Part shown: positions 16,637 to 26,635 of the stretch, in pieces | Layout of the letters: every line of letters starts with the position of its first letter | Numbering within the stretch: position 1 is the first letter of the stretch | From: Hoylesella buccalis ATCC 35310 | GTDB lineage: Bacteria; Bacteroidota; Bacteroidia; Bacteroidales; Bacteroidaceae | DNA length: 64,000 nt | NCBI RefSeq assembly: GCF_025151385.1 | Contig: NZ_CP102287.1 | Coordinates: 1,178,001-1,242,000, forward strand | Direction of reading: 5' to 3' | Made by a program: the position numbers and the translations under genes | The notes under the pieces: generated by a model | What the model was told of the DNA's origin: nothing | Database searches by the model: none | The model's input: the letters and a program-made list of their open reading frames with translations, nothing else

Positions 16637-17377
16637 TTAGAACGTCCACTTTGCAGCTAAAGTTGGAATGGCGTAAAACTTATTGTTCTTTCCATGGTCA
16701 TTCCAAACGAAATTATTGCTGAGTTCCACCTCTGAACCGATGCTCAGGTTTACCCCTTCCCAACCCTTGATGGCATTAAGGTTGACCCACAACTGAGGTT
16801 CAGACAAAAAGATGAAATTACCGTTTACATTCGAATTGTACCAAAGATCACAAAAACCGCTGAACGACATCAGGTTGTTGGCGAAGTTAACACCCCACAC
16901 TTCCGTGAGTTGCACACTGCTGAAAGCCTTCGCACCCATGTGCCTACTCTTGAAAAACTGCTTATACAACAATTGCACCGAGAAGGTTTTGGAGAAATTG
17001 TCGTTGTGCCAATTCCACGCACCACCCAGCAATGCAGCATGTTGAAAGCGGGTAGCGTTCCAAGTTTTCTCATCAGAAGACAGTCCACCGTTATACTCAA
17101 CGTGTGCGGCCCACTGCTTGTTGGGCGTCAGATTGAACTCACGGGATATCTCCCAATAAGCACCAGCCACGCCATCACGCTGATAATCGAGGTCAGTGAA
17201 CATGTAAGTACTCCCCCACTTGTCTGCTTTGAACATTTCCACGGTTGTTGTTACCGACGGACGCCCACTCAACTCGCTGTAGATGTTGTGGCCTAAATCG
17301 TAATGAAACTGTACGTTTTGCGCTACTGCCGACAGGCTCAGACCCGCCAAAAGCATGGTGATGATTTTTGTTTTCAT
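16637..17377 (-). CDS. DUF5020 family outer membrane protein
   Basis: The protein has a signal peptide (MKTKIITMLLAGLSLSAVAQ) and about 225 residues of alternating aromatic/polar beta strands ending in a terminal phenylalanine (AAKWTF), the usual C-terminus of an outer membrane beta-barrel. The sequence resembles DUF5020, which is related to Tsx-like nucleoside channels; the substrate here is unknown. A -7 box TAACTTTG on the minus strand (17415-17422) lies 38 bp upstream. It is monocistronic and convergent with ligA. Confidence 0.78.
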   Translation of the reverse strand: MKTKIITMLLAGLSLSAVAQNVQFHYDLGHNIYSELSGRPSVTTTVEMFKADKWGSTYMFTDLDYQRDGVAGAYWEISREFNLTPNKQWAAHVEYNGGLSSDEKTWNATRFQHAALLGGAWNWHNDNFSKTFSVQLLYKQFFKSRHMGAKAFSSVQLTEVWGVNFANNLMSFSGFCDLWYNSNVNGNFIFLSEPQLWVNLNAIKGWEGVNLSIGSEVELSNNFVWNDHGKNNKFYAIPTLAAKWTF

Positions 17378-17654
17378 ATCGATAAAATCGTGTTTTGTGA
17401 AATATTGTCGGCTACAAAGTTACGAAAACCGATGGAGTTTCATGCCCTATTTTTTCACAAATCATAGCATTTGTTTGCAAATACACCTGCAAACGATTAC
17501 CTCTGTGTACCATTCCATCCCACCAATCAAGGGTTGTTCGCACGCATGGAACACATGAAGAAAAAACGTTTTTCACGTCTTTTCAATCTATCTATCATTC
17601 ACTTATTTCACATTATTTAAGGAATTAGTGTCATTAACATTAATGCTTTTTTCT

Positions 17655-17662
17655 TACTTTTG
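17655..17662 (+). promoter_or_regulatory. -7 box for trmD, near-leaderless
   Basis: TACTTTTG matches TAnnTTTG and ends 7 bases before the trmD ATG at 17670, so the transcript should start at or within a base or two of the start codon. Confidence 0.55.
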
Positions 17663-17669
17663 TCACAAT

Positions 17670-18374
17670 ATGCGAATAGACATCATTACAGTTTTGCCCG
17701 AAATGCTCGAGGGATTCGTCAATGAATCCATTCTATTGCGAGCACAGAAGAAGGGATTAGCCGAGATACACCTACACCATTTGCGCGATTACACCACCGA
17801 CAAGTGGCGACGCGTGGACGACTATCCGTACGGAGGCTTTGCCGGTATGGTGATGCAGTGCGAGCCTATTGACCGCTGTATCACCGCCTTGAAAGCCGAA
17901 AGGGAATACGATGAGGTGATTTTCACGTCGCCCGACGGTGAACAATTCAACCAACAGGTGGCCAACGACCTATCCATGAAGGGCAACATCATCATTCTTT
18001 GCGGCCACTACAAAGGCATAGACCAGCGCATTCGCGACCATCTAATCACTCGCGAGATTAGCATTGGCGACTACGTCTTAACGGGTGGCGAGCTGGCTGC
18101 GGCTGTGATGGCCGATGCCATCATACGCCTTGTCCCAGGAGTAATCAGCGATGAGCAGAGCGCACTGAGCGACTCGTTCCAAGACAACATGCTCTCCGCC
18201 CCTATCTACACACGCCCGGCCGACTACAAAGGGTGGAAGGTTCCAGAGATATTGCTCAGCGGCAACGAGGCGAAAATCAAGAACTGGGAAATGGAACAAG
18301 CCCTGGAACGTACCCGCAGGCTGCGCCCCGACCTGCTGGAAGACACGCCCCACAATCCTCAAATACATGATTGA
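17670..18374 (+). CDS. trmD: tRNA (guanine-37-N1)-methyltransferase
   Basis: TrmD transfers a methyl group from S-adenosylmethionine to N1 of G37 in tRNAs, preventing frameshifts. Family motifs are clear: [13 protein letters not shown] at the N-terminus, YGGFAGMVM (about 55-63), [11 protein letters not shown] (about 112-122) and the knot region [28 protein letters not shown] (about 131-158) that binds SAM. Length (234 aa) is standard. The ATG at 17670 is used because the sequence homologous to TrmD begins there and a -7 box ends 7 bp upstream; an upstream in-frame ATG at 17628 would precede the promoter. Confidence 0.93.
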   Translation: MRIDIITVLPEMLEGFVNESILLRAQKKGLAEIHLHHLRDYTTDKWRRVDDYPYGGFAGMVMQCEPIDRCITALKAEREYDEVIFTSPDGEQFNQQVANDLSMKGNIIILCGHYKGIDQRIRDHLITREISIGDYVLTGGELAAAVMADAIIRLVPGVISDEQSALSDSFQDNMLSAPIYTRPADYKGWKVPEILLSGNEAKIKNWEMEQALERTRRLRPDLLEDTPHNPQIHD

Positions 18375-18407
18375 CAAACTATTAAAACTATATTATCTTT
18401 AAAACCT

Positions 18408-18962
18408 ATGACTAAATTTATTGAGAAAACACAACCCTCATTTCCAGAAGCTGTAAGAAAAGGATGTAAACGACTTTTCGACTTCCATGGCCGCACACGT
18501 CGTTCAGACTTCTGGTGGTTCATGTTAGCCTACATGGTATGCTATTTCATCCTAACCAATATCTGTAAGGCTTTCCTGCCACTACTGGCTGCCGCCATCT
18601 GTGACCTTGCTGTCTTATCGCTTGCCCTTGCCATTACCGTGCGCCGATTGCAAGACCGTGGTGCCAGCAAATGGTGGGTTTTCGCAAACTATGCATCAAC
18701 AGCTGTCTACACACTATATATTTATGGAACAGGCATTGGCGAAGAACTAATGAGTGTCAATGCCAATCCAGAAGCCAGCATGGGCATGTTCACCGACCCC
18801 ATCTTCATCATCTCGCTAATCGTTGTCATGGTCACCGGTCTGGTAACATTCGTACTTTGCGTGCTGGATGGAAAGCCCCAGCCTAATAAGTACGGCCCCT
18901 CACCCAAATACATCATCAAAGAAGAAACGACAAACGAACAGCATCTTGAAGCAACAGCATAA
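18408..18962 (+). CDS. DUF805 membrane protein
   Basis: This inner membrane protein (184 aa) has the DUF805 hallmark FDFHGRTRRSDFWWF (residues about 24-38) and four hydrophobic segments (about 40-55, 60-82, 100-118, 135-155), with VRRLQDRGASKWW between helices. The family is widespread and of unknown function. It follows trmD by 33 bp and could be co-transcribed. The C-terminal tail is short, polar and variable. Confidence 0.8.
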   Translation: MTKFIEKTQPSFPEAVRKGCKRLFDFHGRTRRSDFWWFMLAYMVCYFILTNICKAFLPLLAAAICDLAVLSLALAITVRRLQDRGASKWWVFANYASTAVYTLYIYGTGIGEELMSVNANPEASMGMFTDPIFIISLIVVMVTGLVTFVLCVLDGKPQPNKYGPSPKYIIKEETTNEQHLEATA

Positions 18963-19003
18963 GATATTGTTTATCCAAAAGATACAACATCTCTGGAAAA
19001 GCA

Positions 19004-19846
19004 TCATGATAAGGTTTCGCAGAAGGCATTGCCCAGCATGAAGCCCTCTTGATACAACCGCTCCAGCCTGCCGATATCTTTCTCCATTCGTCCCACCTCC
19101 ATGGGTCTTTGGGGCCTGATACACACAACCTTCCCCAACTCCTCGAGCCGCTCCACCAGTTCCAGTTGCTCGTTGTAAGCGGCCACTCGGCGGCTCAGGG
19201 CCACACGCAGACGGGGATATTTCTTATAAACAAAGGGAGGTATCTTACGGTCGCGTTCCTTACTGCGGTAGCCTTTGTTGCGCGTCAAAATCACCACGTT
19301 CTGCGGATGCCCCGTCTCTATGGCCCGCATCACAGGAATCGAGTCGACGATGCCGCCATCGAGCATGGGGATGCCATCTACCCTTACGATTTTGCTGACA
19401 TACGGCAAACTGCTCGAAGCGCGCACAATATCCAGCGAACGTTGCCGGTCGTTCGACTCCGTGAGGTATTCCGCTTGTCCCGTCAGACAGTTGGTAGTCA
19501 CCATTTCAAAGGTCGCTGACCGCTGAAAAAACGAATCAAAATCGAATGGTATGTATTCGTTTGGAAATTTATCATACAACAATTCTTGATCAAAGATGCA
19601 ACCCTGTCTGAGTAAATGTCGCCAACCAATGTAGCCATATTGAGTCAAAAAGTCGATGTTAGACAAGCGCGCCCTGCGCGGTTGTCTGCTGATGTACGAC
19701 ATGCCATTACACGCACCGGCCGACACGGCGACGACATGACGGAAATATACACCATGCTTCATGAAAGCATCCAGAACACCACTGGTAAACACGCCACGCA
19801 TGCCTCCACCTTCCAACACCAGTCCTGTATTCCTCTCAATATGCAT
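19004..19846 (-). CDS. Patatin-like phospholipase
   Basis: This is a YjjU-like patatin (280 aa), a lipid acyl hydrolase using a Ser-Asp dyad. The oxyanion motif LVLEGGGMRGVF (residues 9-20), nucleophile Ser in AVSAGACNG (about 40-48), and the dyad Asp in MLDGGIVDSIP (about 160-170) are visible. The nucleophile elbow reads AVSAG where GxSxG is usual, an Ala for the first Gly. A -7 box TAACTTTG on the minus strand (19869-19876) is 22 bp upstream, back to back with the aminopeptidase promoter. Substrate unknown. Confidence 0.85.
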   Translation of the reverse strand: MHIERNTGLVLEGGGMRGVFTSGVLDAFMKHGVYFRHVVAVSAGACNGMSYISRQPRRARLSNIDFLTQYGYIGWRHLLRQGCIFDQELLYDKFPNEYIPFDFDSFFQRSATFEMVTTNCLTGQAEYLTESNDRQRSLDIVRASSSLPYVSKIVRVDGIPMLDGGIVDSIPVMRAIETGHPQNVVILTRNKGYRSKERDRKIPPFVYKKYPRLRVALSRRVAAYNEQLELVERLEELGKVVCIRPQRPMEVGRMEKDIGRLERLYQEGFMLGNAFCETLS

Positions 19847-19868
19847 AAAAACAAGTTATTTATTGCAA

Positions 19869-19906
19869 CAAAGTTACAATTTTTCAATCACTTTTTAGTA
19901 TCTTTG
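19869..19906. promoter_or_regulatory. Divergent -7 boxes: patatin (-) and aminopeptidase (+)
   Basis: TAACTTTG on the minus strand (19869-19876) faces the patatin gene and TATCTTTG on the plus strand (19899-19906) faces the aminopeptidase gene, leaving that gene an untranslated leader of about 85 nt. Confidence 0.5.
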
Positions 19907-19998
19907 CCGAGAATAAGGTTGTCGCGGACAACAAATCATTGTTTTGTAACATCCATGACAAGCCACAACAGATTACTACACTAACAAAAATTATTATC

Positions 19999-21408
19999 AT
20001 GTTCGATCAACAAACTTACATAAGACGCCGCGCCCAACTGAAAAAAGAAGTGGGTCAAGGCCTTATCATCCTGTTTGGCAACAACGAATCGCCTGCCAAC
20101 GGACCTTTTAACGGTTATCATCCTTTCCGTCAAGACTCATCGTTTCTGTATTATTTCGGACAGAACAGAGACGGACTGGTGGGTGTCATCGACATCGACA
20201 ACGACACCGAAACCTTGATTGGCGACGACATCGACATAGAAGACATCGTTTGGTTTGGCTCTGTAGACAGCGTCAAGGACATGGCCGAACAAGTTGGAGT
20301 GAAGCACTCGGCCCCGATGAAGCATCTCAAAACCCTCTGCAACGCAGCCATCGGCAGCAAGCGCAAAATACATTTTCTGCCGCCTTACCGCCACGACATC
20401 AAGTTACAGATATACGATTTGCTGGGAATCCATCCCAGTCAGCAGAAAGAAAGCGCCTCACTCGATCTCATCAAGGCTGTCGTAAAGATGCGTTCTACTA
20501 AGGAACCGCAGGAGATTGAAGAACTGGAACGCGCGGCGAAGATTGGCTATCTGATGCACACCACTGCCATGCGCCTGACCAAACCCGGTGTAACCGAGAA
20601 GTTTGTAGGCGGTCAGGTAGACGGCATTGCCAACTCGTATGGTGCCATGGTGAGCTTCCCAACCATCTTCTCACAGCACGGCGAAATCATGCACGGCAAT
20701 CCCTCACTGGCCAAGCTTGAAGCTGGAAGGCTGGCACTGTGTGATGCCGGAGCTGAAACGGTGAACAATTATTGTTCGGACAACACCCGCACCTTCCCCG
20801 TGAACGGCAAGTACACCCAACGACAGCTGGAGATTTACAGCATTGTAGAGGCTTGCCACGACCATGCACTCGAAGTTGCAAAACCAGGAGTGAAGTACAT
20901 GGACGTGCATTTCTCTGTATGCAAGCTTATGACAGAGCGCCTGAAAGAACTGGGACTGATGAAAGGTGACACCGAAGAGGCTGTTAGAGCTGGCGCTCAT
21001 GCCATGTTCTTGCCGCACGGACTGGGTCACATGATGGGCATGGACGTACACGACATGGAAGCCTTGGGACAAATCTACGTGGGATTTGACGATGAAACTC
21101 GTCCCAATCTCGAACAGTTCGGCACCAATGCCCTGCGCATGGGACGCCGCTTAGAAGAAGGCTTCGTGGTAACAGACGAACCGGGCATCTATTTCATTCC
21201 CGCACTAATCGACGAATGGAAGGCCTCCGGGCATTGTGCAGAATTCCTGAACTTTGACAAGTTGGAAACGTACAAAGATTTTGGAGGTATTCGTATTGAA
21301 GACGATATCCTAATTACCAAAGACGGATGCCGCTTCCTTGGAAAAGACCGCATACCCTATCATCCCAAAGATGTAGAAGCATTTATGGCTAACAATTCAA
21401 CTAAATAA
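19999..21408 (+). CDS. Xaa-Pro aminopeptidase family (M24B)
   Basis: This is a cytoplasmic metallopeptidase that removes N-terminal residues preceding proline. An aminopeptidase-P N-terminal domain occupies residues 1-145. The catalytic pita-bread domain follows, with the metal ligands in order: Asp in LCDAGAETVNNY, Asp in SDNTRTFPV, His in LPHGLGHMMGMDVHD, Glu in VTDEPGIYF and Glu in GGIRIEDDILI. Length (469 aa) is usual. The ATG at 19999 is chosen because homology starts at MFDQQTYIRRR; upstream in-frame codons lie in the leader. It is 22 bp upstream of the C1 peptidase gene. Confidence 0.9.
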   Translation: MFDQQTYIRRRAQLKKEVGQGLIILFGNNESPANGPFNGYHPFRQDSSFLYYFGQNRDGLVGVIDIDNDTETLIGDDIDIEDIVWFGSVDSVKDMAEQVGVKHSAPMKHLKTLCNAAIGSKRKIHFLPPYRHDIKLQIYDLLGIHPSQQKESASLDLIKAVVKMRSTKEPQEIEELERAAKIGYLMHTTAMRLTKPGVTEKFVGGQVDGIANSYGAMVSFPTIFSQHGEIMHGNPSLAKLEAGRLALCDAGAETVNNYCSDNTRTFPVNGKYTQRQLEIYSIVEACHDHALEVAKPGVKYMDVHFSVCKLMTERLKELGLMKGDTEEAVRAGAHAMFLPHGLGHMMGMDVHDMEALGQIYVGFDDETRPNLEQFGTNALRMGRRLEEGFVVTDEPGIYFIPALIDEWKASGHCAEFLNFDKLETYKDFGGIRIEDDILITKDGCRFLGKDRIPYHPKDVEAFMANNSTK

Positions 21409-21430
21409 TTTATTAAAACTATTCAAAAAC

Positions 21431-22633
21431 ATGAAGAAAATTTTAATGTTCGCCCTCTTGGCCATCATGGCAACGGGCGCACAGGCAGCTAAGAAAAAGA
21501 CTGCCCCCAAAAACAACAAGCCGGTATTTACCGTTGTTAAGCAAAACAAGATTACGAGTATCAAGGATCAGAACCGCAGCGGTACGTGCTGGGCTTATTC
21601 TACCTTGAGCTTCTTGGAAAGTGAAATCTTGAAGAAGACAGGGAAAACGTACGACCTGTGCGAGATGTTCGTAGCACACAAGACATACCAAGACCGAGCT
21701 GAAAAGGCTGTACGCATGCACGGTGATGTTAGTTTTGCACAAGGAGGTAGCACATACGACCCTGTTTATTGTTGGCAACACTATGGCATGGTTCCCGAAA
21801 CAGCGATGCCATTGCCTGGTACAATGACAGGTGACTCGTTGGCTAACTTTAGCGAATTCTTTGAACTCTTGACACCATACGTTGAAACAATAGCAAAAAG
21901 TAAGCAAAAGAAAATTTCTTCTGCATGGAAAAAAGGAATGGTAGGAATTCTTGATGCTTATCTTGGCAAAACTCCTGAATCATTTACTTACGAAGGAAAA
22001 ACTTATACTCCACAATCATTTGCGGCAAGTCTTGGACTGGACATGAACGACTACGTACACTTCACCAGCTACACACACCACCCCTTCTGGACTCAATTTG
22101 CTGTTGAGGTGCAGGACAACTGGCGCTGGCCTTTGAGCTGGAATATCCCCATTGACGACATTTGCAGGATTATCGACAATGCACTTGACAACGGTTATAC
22201 CGTAGCATGGGGTGGCGACGTCTCGGAAGACGGATTCACACGCAGCGGATTGGGCATCGCCTACGACCTGAAGAAGGCTCGCGACCTCTCTGGAACTGAC
22301 GCTGACCGTTGGGTGAAGATGTCGAAATCTTCGAAGGTAGCCAAGGTAGATTCTCTGGGTATCAACGCCCCAGAAGTGGTTCCTACACAAGAGATGCGCC
22401 AGGAAGCGTTCGACAACTGGGAGACAACCGATGACCACGGCATGCACATCTTTGGTATCGCTAAAGACCAGAATGGCAAAGAATACTACATGGTGAAGAA
22501 CTCTTGGGGAGAAAGTGGCAAGTATAAAGGTATTTGGTATATGACCAAGGCTTTCATTGCTTACAAGACCATGGACTTCATGGTGAATAAGAACGCCGTT
22601 CCACAAGATATCCGTAAGAAGATTAACTTGTAA
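21431..22633 (+). CDS. C1B-family cysteine peptidase (aminopeptidase C-like)
   Basis: This is a papain-like peptidase related to bleomycin hydrolase/PepC. A signal-like N-terminus (MKKILMFALLAIMATGAQA) suggests export, unlike classic cytoplasmic PepC. The catalytic triad is present: Cys in RSGTCWAYS (residue about 53), His in DDHGMHIFG (about 340) and Asn in MVKNSWGE (about 360). Length is 400 aa. It follows the M24 aminopeptidase by 22 bp, suggesting a peptide degradation operon, and ends at a clear terminator. Confidence 0.88.
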   Translation: MKKILMFALLAIMATGAQAAKKKTAPKNNKPVFTVVKQNKITSIKDQNRSGTCWAYSTLSFLESEILKKTGKTYDLCEMFVAHKTYQDRAEKAVRMHGDVSFAQGGSTYDPVYCWQHYGMVPETAMPLPGTMTGDSLANFSEFFELLTPYVETIAKSKQKKISSAWKKGMVGILDAYLGKTPESFTYEGKTYTPQSFAASLGLDMNDYVHFTSYTHHPFWTQFAVEVQDNWRWPLSWNIPIDDICRIIDNALDNGYTVAWGGDVSEDGFTRSGLGIAYDLKKARDLSGTDADRWVKMSKSSKVAKVDSLGINAPEVVPTQEMRQEAFDNWETTDDHGMHIFGIAKDQNGKEYYMVKNSWGESGKYKGIWYMTKAFIAYKTMDFMVNKNAVPQDIRKKINL

Positions 22634-22673
22634 AAGGCTGGGGCCAAAAGCCACCGCCCTACATAACATCTAC

Positions 22674-22708
22674 AGACCGCTTACCCGATAAGGATAAGCG
22701 GTCTTTTT
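22674..22708 (+). terminator. Rho-independent terminator after C1 peptidase
   Basis: AGACCGCTTA (22674-22683) pairs with TAAGCGGTCT (22695-22704), an 11-base loop between, followed by a short T-run. It lies 41 bp past the peptidase stop codon. Confidence 0.8.
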
Positions 22709-22927
22709 GTTCAGTACACCCTAAAAGCACATGATGAGTTGAAATCTGGGTATCAAACAGTTTTGAATTTGAATGCATCGTGATAAAAAAATATTTGAGA
22801 TAAAAGCAATGGAATATGACAAATATTTTGTATCTTTACACGCAAAATAGCTTACAAATCCCATGAAATTCACACCCGCATCCTTTTTATGCGGACACGG
22901 TAAGACAAAATAAAAAAAACAATATAA

Positions 22928-24664
22928 ATGCATTTCAAATGGAATTATGTACCACCTACATCAGAAGAAACAAAGGCAGCCAATGAGTTAGGAGAGAAAC
23001 TGAACATCAGCCCCCTTCTCGCTCAATTGCTCATCCGTCGTGGCATCACTACGGAGTCTGCCGCCAAGCGATTCTTTCGCCCACAACTGGCAGACCTCAT
23101 CAATCCATTTCTTATGAAAGACATGGATTTAGCCGTAGACAGATTGAACGACGCCATGGGACGCAAAGAGCGCATTATGGTGTATGGTGATTACGATGTG
23201 GATGGCTGTACGGCCGTCGCATTGGTGTATAAGTTCCTGCAGCAATTCTATTCCAACATCGATTATTATATCCCCGATCGCTACGATGAGGGCTACGGTG
23301 TGAGCAAAAAGGGAATAGACCATGCGCAGGAAACGGGTGTTAAACTGATTATTATTCTGGATTGCGGCATCAAGGCAATTGACGAAATAGCATACGCCAA
23401 AAGCCTTGGAATTGATTTCATCATCTGTGATCATCACGTCCCTGACGAAGTGATGCCACCCGCCGTGGCCATCTTAAACCCAAAGCGCCCGGACGACAGC
23501 TATCCTTTCAAGCATCTGTCGGGATGTGGAGTGGGCTTTAAGTTCATGCAAGCCTTTGCTAAGAACAATAGTATTCCTTTTTCACGGCTTATCCCACTGC
23601 TCGATTTCTGCGCAGTGAGCATCTCGGCCGACATTGTACCCGTGACAGACGAAAACAGAATATTGGCGTTTCATGGTCTGAAACAACTGAACCAGAACCC
23701 AAGTGTGGGTTTGAAGGCCATCATAGACATTTGCAACCTCAATGGAAGGGACATCTCCATGAGCGACATCGTGTTCAAAATTGGGCCACGCATCAATGCT
23801 TCGGGACGCATGGAGAATGGCAAGGAGAGCGTGGACCTCTTGGTTGAGAAGGACTTTGCCAGTGCGCTGAGACAGGCAAAACACATCAATGAATACAACG
23901 AACAGCGCAAAGACATCGACAAACAGATGACCGAAGAGGCCAACCAGATAGTTGCCAAGCTGGAAAGCCAAAAGCATCATTCGTCCATCGTGCTGTATGA
24001 TGAGAACTGGAAGAAAGGCGTTATTGGCATCGTAGCCTCGCGGTTGACTGAGATTTACTTTCGCCCAACGGTCGTATTGACACGCGACGGCGAGTTTGCC
24101 ACAGGTTCTGCGCGCAGCGTGACGGGCTTTGACGTTTATTCGGCCATCAAGAGTTGCCGAAATTTGCTCGTCAATTTCGGCGGACACACCTACGCCGCCG
24201 GCTTGACCTTGCGATGGGATGACATCAAGAAATTCAGAGAACGGTTTCAGAAATACGTGGATCTACACATCGAACCCGAACAAACTGAGCCTATCTTAGA
24301 CATCGATGCCATCATCGATTTCAAGGACATCACCAAACGGTTGCATGCTGACTTGAAAAAATTCTCACCCTTTGGGCCGGGTAATTCTAAACCTCTTTTC
24401 GGCACACTCGGCGTGTTCGACTATGGTACCAGTAAGGTAGTAGGACGCGAACAAGAGCACATCAAGCTTGAGCTGGTTGATTCAAAGTCGAGTAACATCG
24501 TCAACGGCATTGCCTTCGGACAGAGTGCATCGGCTCGATACATCAAGTCGAAGCGCGGTTTTGACATCGCCTACACACTTGAGGACAACGTATTCAAGCG
24601 CAATGCCATGCAATTGCAAATAGAAGATATACGTCCTACCGAAGAAGAGGAGCAGGATTTCTAA
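22928..24664 (+). CDS. recJ: Single-stranded-DNA exonuclease RecJ
   Basis: RecJ is the 5'-3' single-strand exonuclease of recombination and mismatch repair. DHH-family motifs are present: VYGDYDVDGCTAVALVY (residues about 78-94), IILDCGIKAIDE, and FIICDHHVPDE (about 165-175), followed by the DHHA1 domain with FGGHTYAAGLTL (about 417-428) and a C-terminal OB-like domain. Length (578 aa) is normal. The stop is only 4 bp before the recQ start, so the two are one operon combining a helicase with its partner nuclease. Confidence 0.93.
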   Translation: MHFKWNYVPPTSEETKAANELGEKLNISPLLAQLLIRRGITTESAAKRFFRPQLADLINPFLMKDMDLAVDRLNDAMGRKERIMVYGDYDVDGCTAVALVYKFLQQFYSNIDYYIPDRYDEGYGVSKKGIDHAQETGVKLIIILDCGIKAIDEIAYAKSLGIDFIICDHHVPDEVMPPAVAILNPKRPDDSYPFKHLSGCGVGFKFMQAFAKNNSIPFSRLIPLLDFCAVSISADIVPVTDENRILAFHGLKQLNQNPSVGLKAIIDICNLNGRDISMSDIVFKIGPRINASGRMENGKESVDLLVEKDFASALRQAKHINEYNEQRKDIDKQMTEEANQIVAKLESQKHHSSIVLYDENWKKGVIGIVASRLTEIYFRPTVVLTRDGEFATGSARSVTGFDVYSAIKSCRNLLVNFGGHTYAAGLTLRWDDIKKFRERFQKYVDLHIEPEQTEPILDIDAIIDFKDITKRLHADLKKFSPFGPGNSKPLFGTLGVFDYGTSKVVGREQEHIKLELVDSKSSNIVNGIAFGQSASARYIKSKRGFDIAYTLEDNVFKRNAMQLQIEDIRPTEEEEQDF

Positions 24665-24668
24665 CGAC

Positions 24669-26579
24669 ATGCAGGCCGAAGATAAATACCTGAACATACT
24701 GCACCAATACTGGGGGTATACTGATTTTCGTGGCATACAACGTGACATCATCGAAAGTATTGGGCAGCAAAAAGACACACTGGGGCTGATGCCGACGGGA
24801 GGGGGCAAGTCCATCACCTTCCAAGTGCCGGCACTGGCACAGGAAGGCGTGTGCATCGTGGTGACTCCGCTCATCGCCTTGATGAAAGACCAAGTGCAAC
24901 ATCTTCGAGAAAAAGGCATACAGGCCACAGCCATCTATTCAGGAATGAGCCAACGGGAGATTACCACGGCGCTCGATAATTGCATCTTCGGGGGTGTGAA
25001 GTTATTGTATATCTCGCCCGAACGCATCGGTTCTGAACTGTTTTTGATGAAGTTGCGCCGCATGAACGTCAGCTTTATCACCATCGACGAGGCTCACTGC
25101 ATCAGTCAGTGGGGCTATGATTTCCGACCAGCATACCTCCAAATAGCGAACATCCGCAAGGAAAAGCCCGACGCTCCCCTACTGGCTTTGACCGCAACAG
25201 CCACTCCTAAGGTTATTGTGGACATCCAAGAAAAGCTGGAGTTCAAGGAGAAGAATGCGTTCCACATGAGCTTTGAGCGCGAAAACCTGACGTATGTGGT
25301 ACGCAATGCGCAGGACAAGAATGAAGAACTCGTTCATATTCTCAACTCAGTGCGTGGCTGCGCCATCGTTTATGTACGAAGCAGGAAGCGCACCAAGGAG
25401 ATTGCAGAGATACTGAACGCGAATAACATTACTGCAACCTTTTATCATGCGGGGCTTGAACCCGCCGTGAAAGACGAACGACAGACGGCTTGGCAAAGCG
25501 ATGTGGTGCGTGTCATCGTAGCCACGAATGCTTTTGGAATGGGCATTGACAAGCCCGACGTGCGCATCGTGGTGCACATGGACTGCCCCGACTCGCTGGA
25601 AGCTTATTTCCAAGAGGCGGGACGTGCAGGGCGTGATGGCAACCGTTCCTATGCTGTTTTGCTCTACAATGGCGGCGATGAACGCAAATTGGACAAGCGA
25701 ATTGTAGACAACTTCCCCGAAAAGGAGTATATCAAGAATGTCTATCAGAGTCTGGCTTTCTACTATGAGATAGGCATCCACAGTGGCAAAGGACACACAT
25801 TTTCCTTTGATATCGGCAAATTTTGCATGACATACAAGTACTTTCCCGTGCCTGTCAATTCGGCCTTACATCTGTTGGCACGTGCAGGTTATCTTGTTTA
25901 TGAGACCGATCCCGACTCCAGTGCACGTCTGATGTTCCTCATTGGGCGCAATGAGCTGTACAAATTGGAACATCTCACACCTTATGAAGAGAAACTCCTT
26001 ACGGCCCTTTTGCGCAACTACGGCGGATTGTTCACTGATTATGTTTACATCGATGAGGGGCTTTTAGCCCAGCAAACCGAACTGACGAGAGAGCAAGTGT
26101 ATCTGCTGTTGCGTGGAATGACGCAGCGGCGTATCGTTCATTTCATTCCACAACGCAAGATGCCGTTCATCACTTACACCCGTGACCGCGAGGAGATTGA
26201 CCGGCTTATCATTCCTGCTGAAGTGTACGAGCAAAGGAAAGAAGAATACACCAAGCGCGTTCGGTCGGTCATCAACTATGCCAAAAACGATGAAGTGTGT
26301 AGAAGTAGGCAGCTTTTACGCTATTTCGGAGAGACCGATGTGCAAGACTGTATGCGCTGTGATGTGTGTCTGGAACATTATACGGACCAGACTTCAGAAG
26401 AAAAAATAAAGCCAGCACAAGACCAAATCAAGCTTTTTTTGAACGACGGGGAGAAGCATCATCTGACGGAACTCCATCAACTGTCCATTGCAAGACGCCA
26501 ATTAGACGAAGCTTTGGAAATGCTCATCGCCGAAGAAGAGGTAACGATTGAAGGAAGTTACATCTTCTTACAACCCTAA
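24669..26579 (+). CDS. recQ: ATP-dependent DNA helicase, RecQ family
   Basis: This 3'-5' helicase works with RecJ in recombination and fork repair. Helicase motifs: I MPTGGGKSITF (residues about 38-48), II IDEAHCISQWGYDFRP (about 139-154), III ALTATAT (about 176-182), V VATNAFGMGIDKPDVR and VI QEAGRAGRDG (about 317-326). A zinc-binding region follows near 545-575 (CRSRQLLRYFGE, then CMRCDVC). No HRDC domain is apparent; the C-terminal 70 residues look like a small winged-helix region. It starts 4 bp after recJ. Confidence 0.92.
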   Translation: MQAEDKYLNILHQYWGYTDFRGIQRDIIESIGQQKDTLGLMPTGGGKSITFQVPALAQEGVCIVVTPLIALMKDQVQHLREKGIQATAIYSGMSQREITTALDNCIFGGVKLLYISPERIGSELFLMKLRRMNVSFITIDEAHCISQWGYDFRPAYLQIANIRKEKPDAPLLALTATATPKVIVDIQEKLEFKEKNAFHMSFERENLTYVVRNAQDKNEELVHILNSVRGCAIVYVRSRKRTKEIAEILNANNITATFYHAGLEPAVKDERQTAWQSDVVRVIVATNAFGMGIDKPDVRIVVHMDCPDSLEAYFQEAGRAGRDGNRSYAVLLYNGGDERKLDKRIVDNFPEKEYIKNVYQSLAFYYEIGIHSGKGHTFSFDIGKFCMTYKYFPVPVNSALHLLARAGYLVYETDPDSSARLMFLIGRNELYKLEHLTPYEEKLLTALLRNYGGLFTDYVYIDEGLLAQQTELTREQVYLLLRGMTQRRIVHFIPQRKMPFITYTRDREEIDRLIIPAEVYEQRKEEYTKRVRSVINYAKNDEVCRSRQLLRYFGETDVQDCMRCDVCLEHYTDQTSEEKIKPAQDQIKLFLNDGEKHHLTELHQLSIARRQLDEALEMLIAEEEVTIEGSYIFLQP

Positions 26580-26635
26580 AAAAGTCTCACCTCAACCTGT
26601 TATAAACTAAATCAAACCTTTATTAAAAAGCCTCA

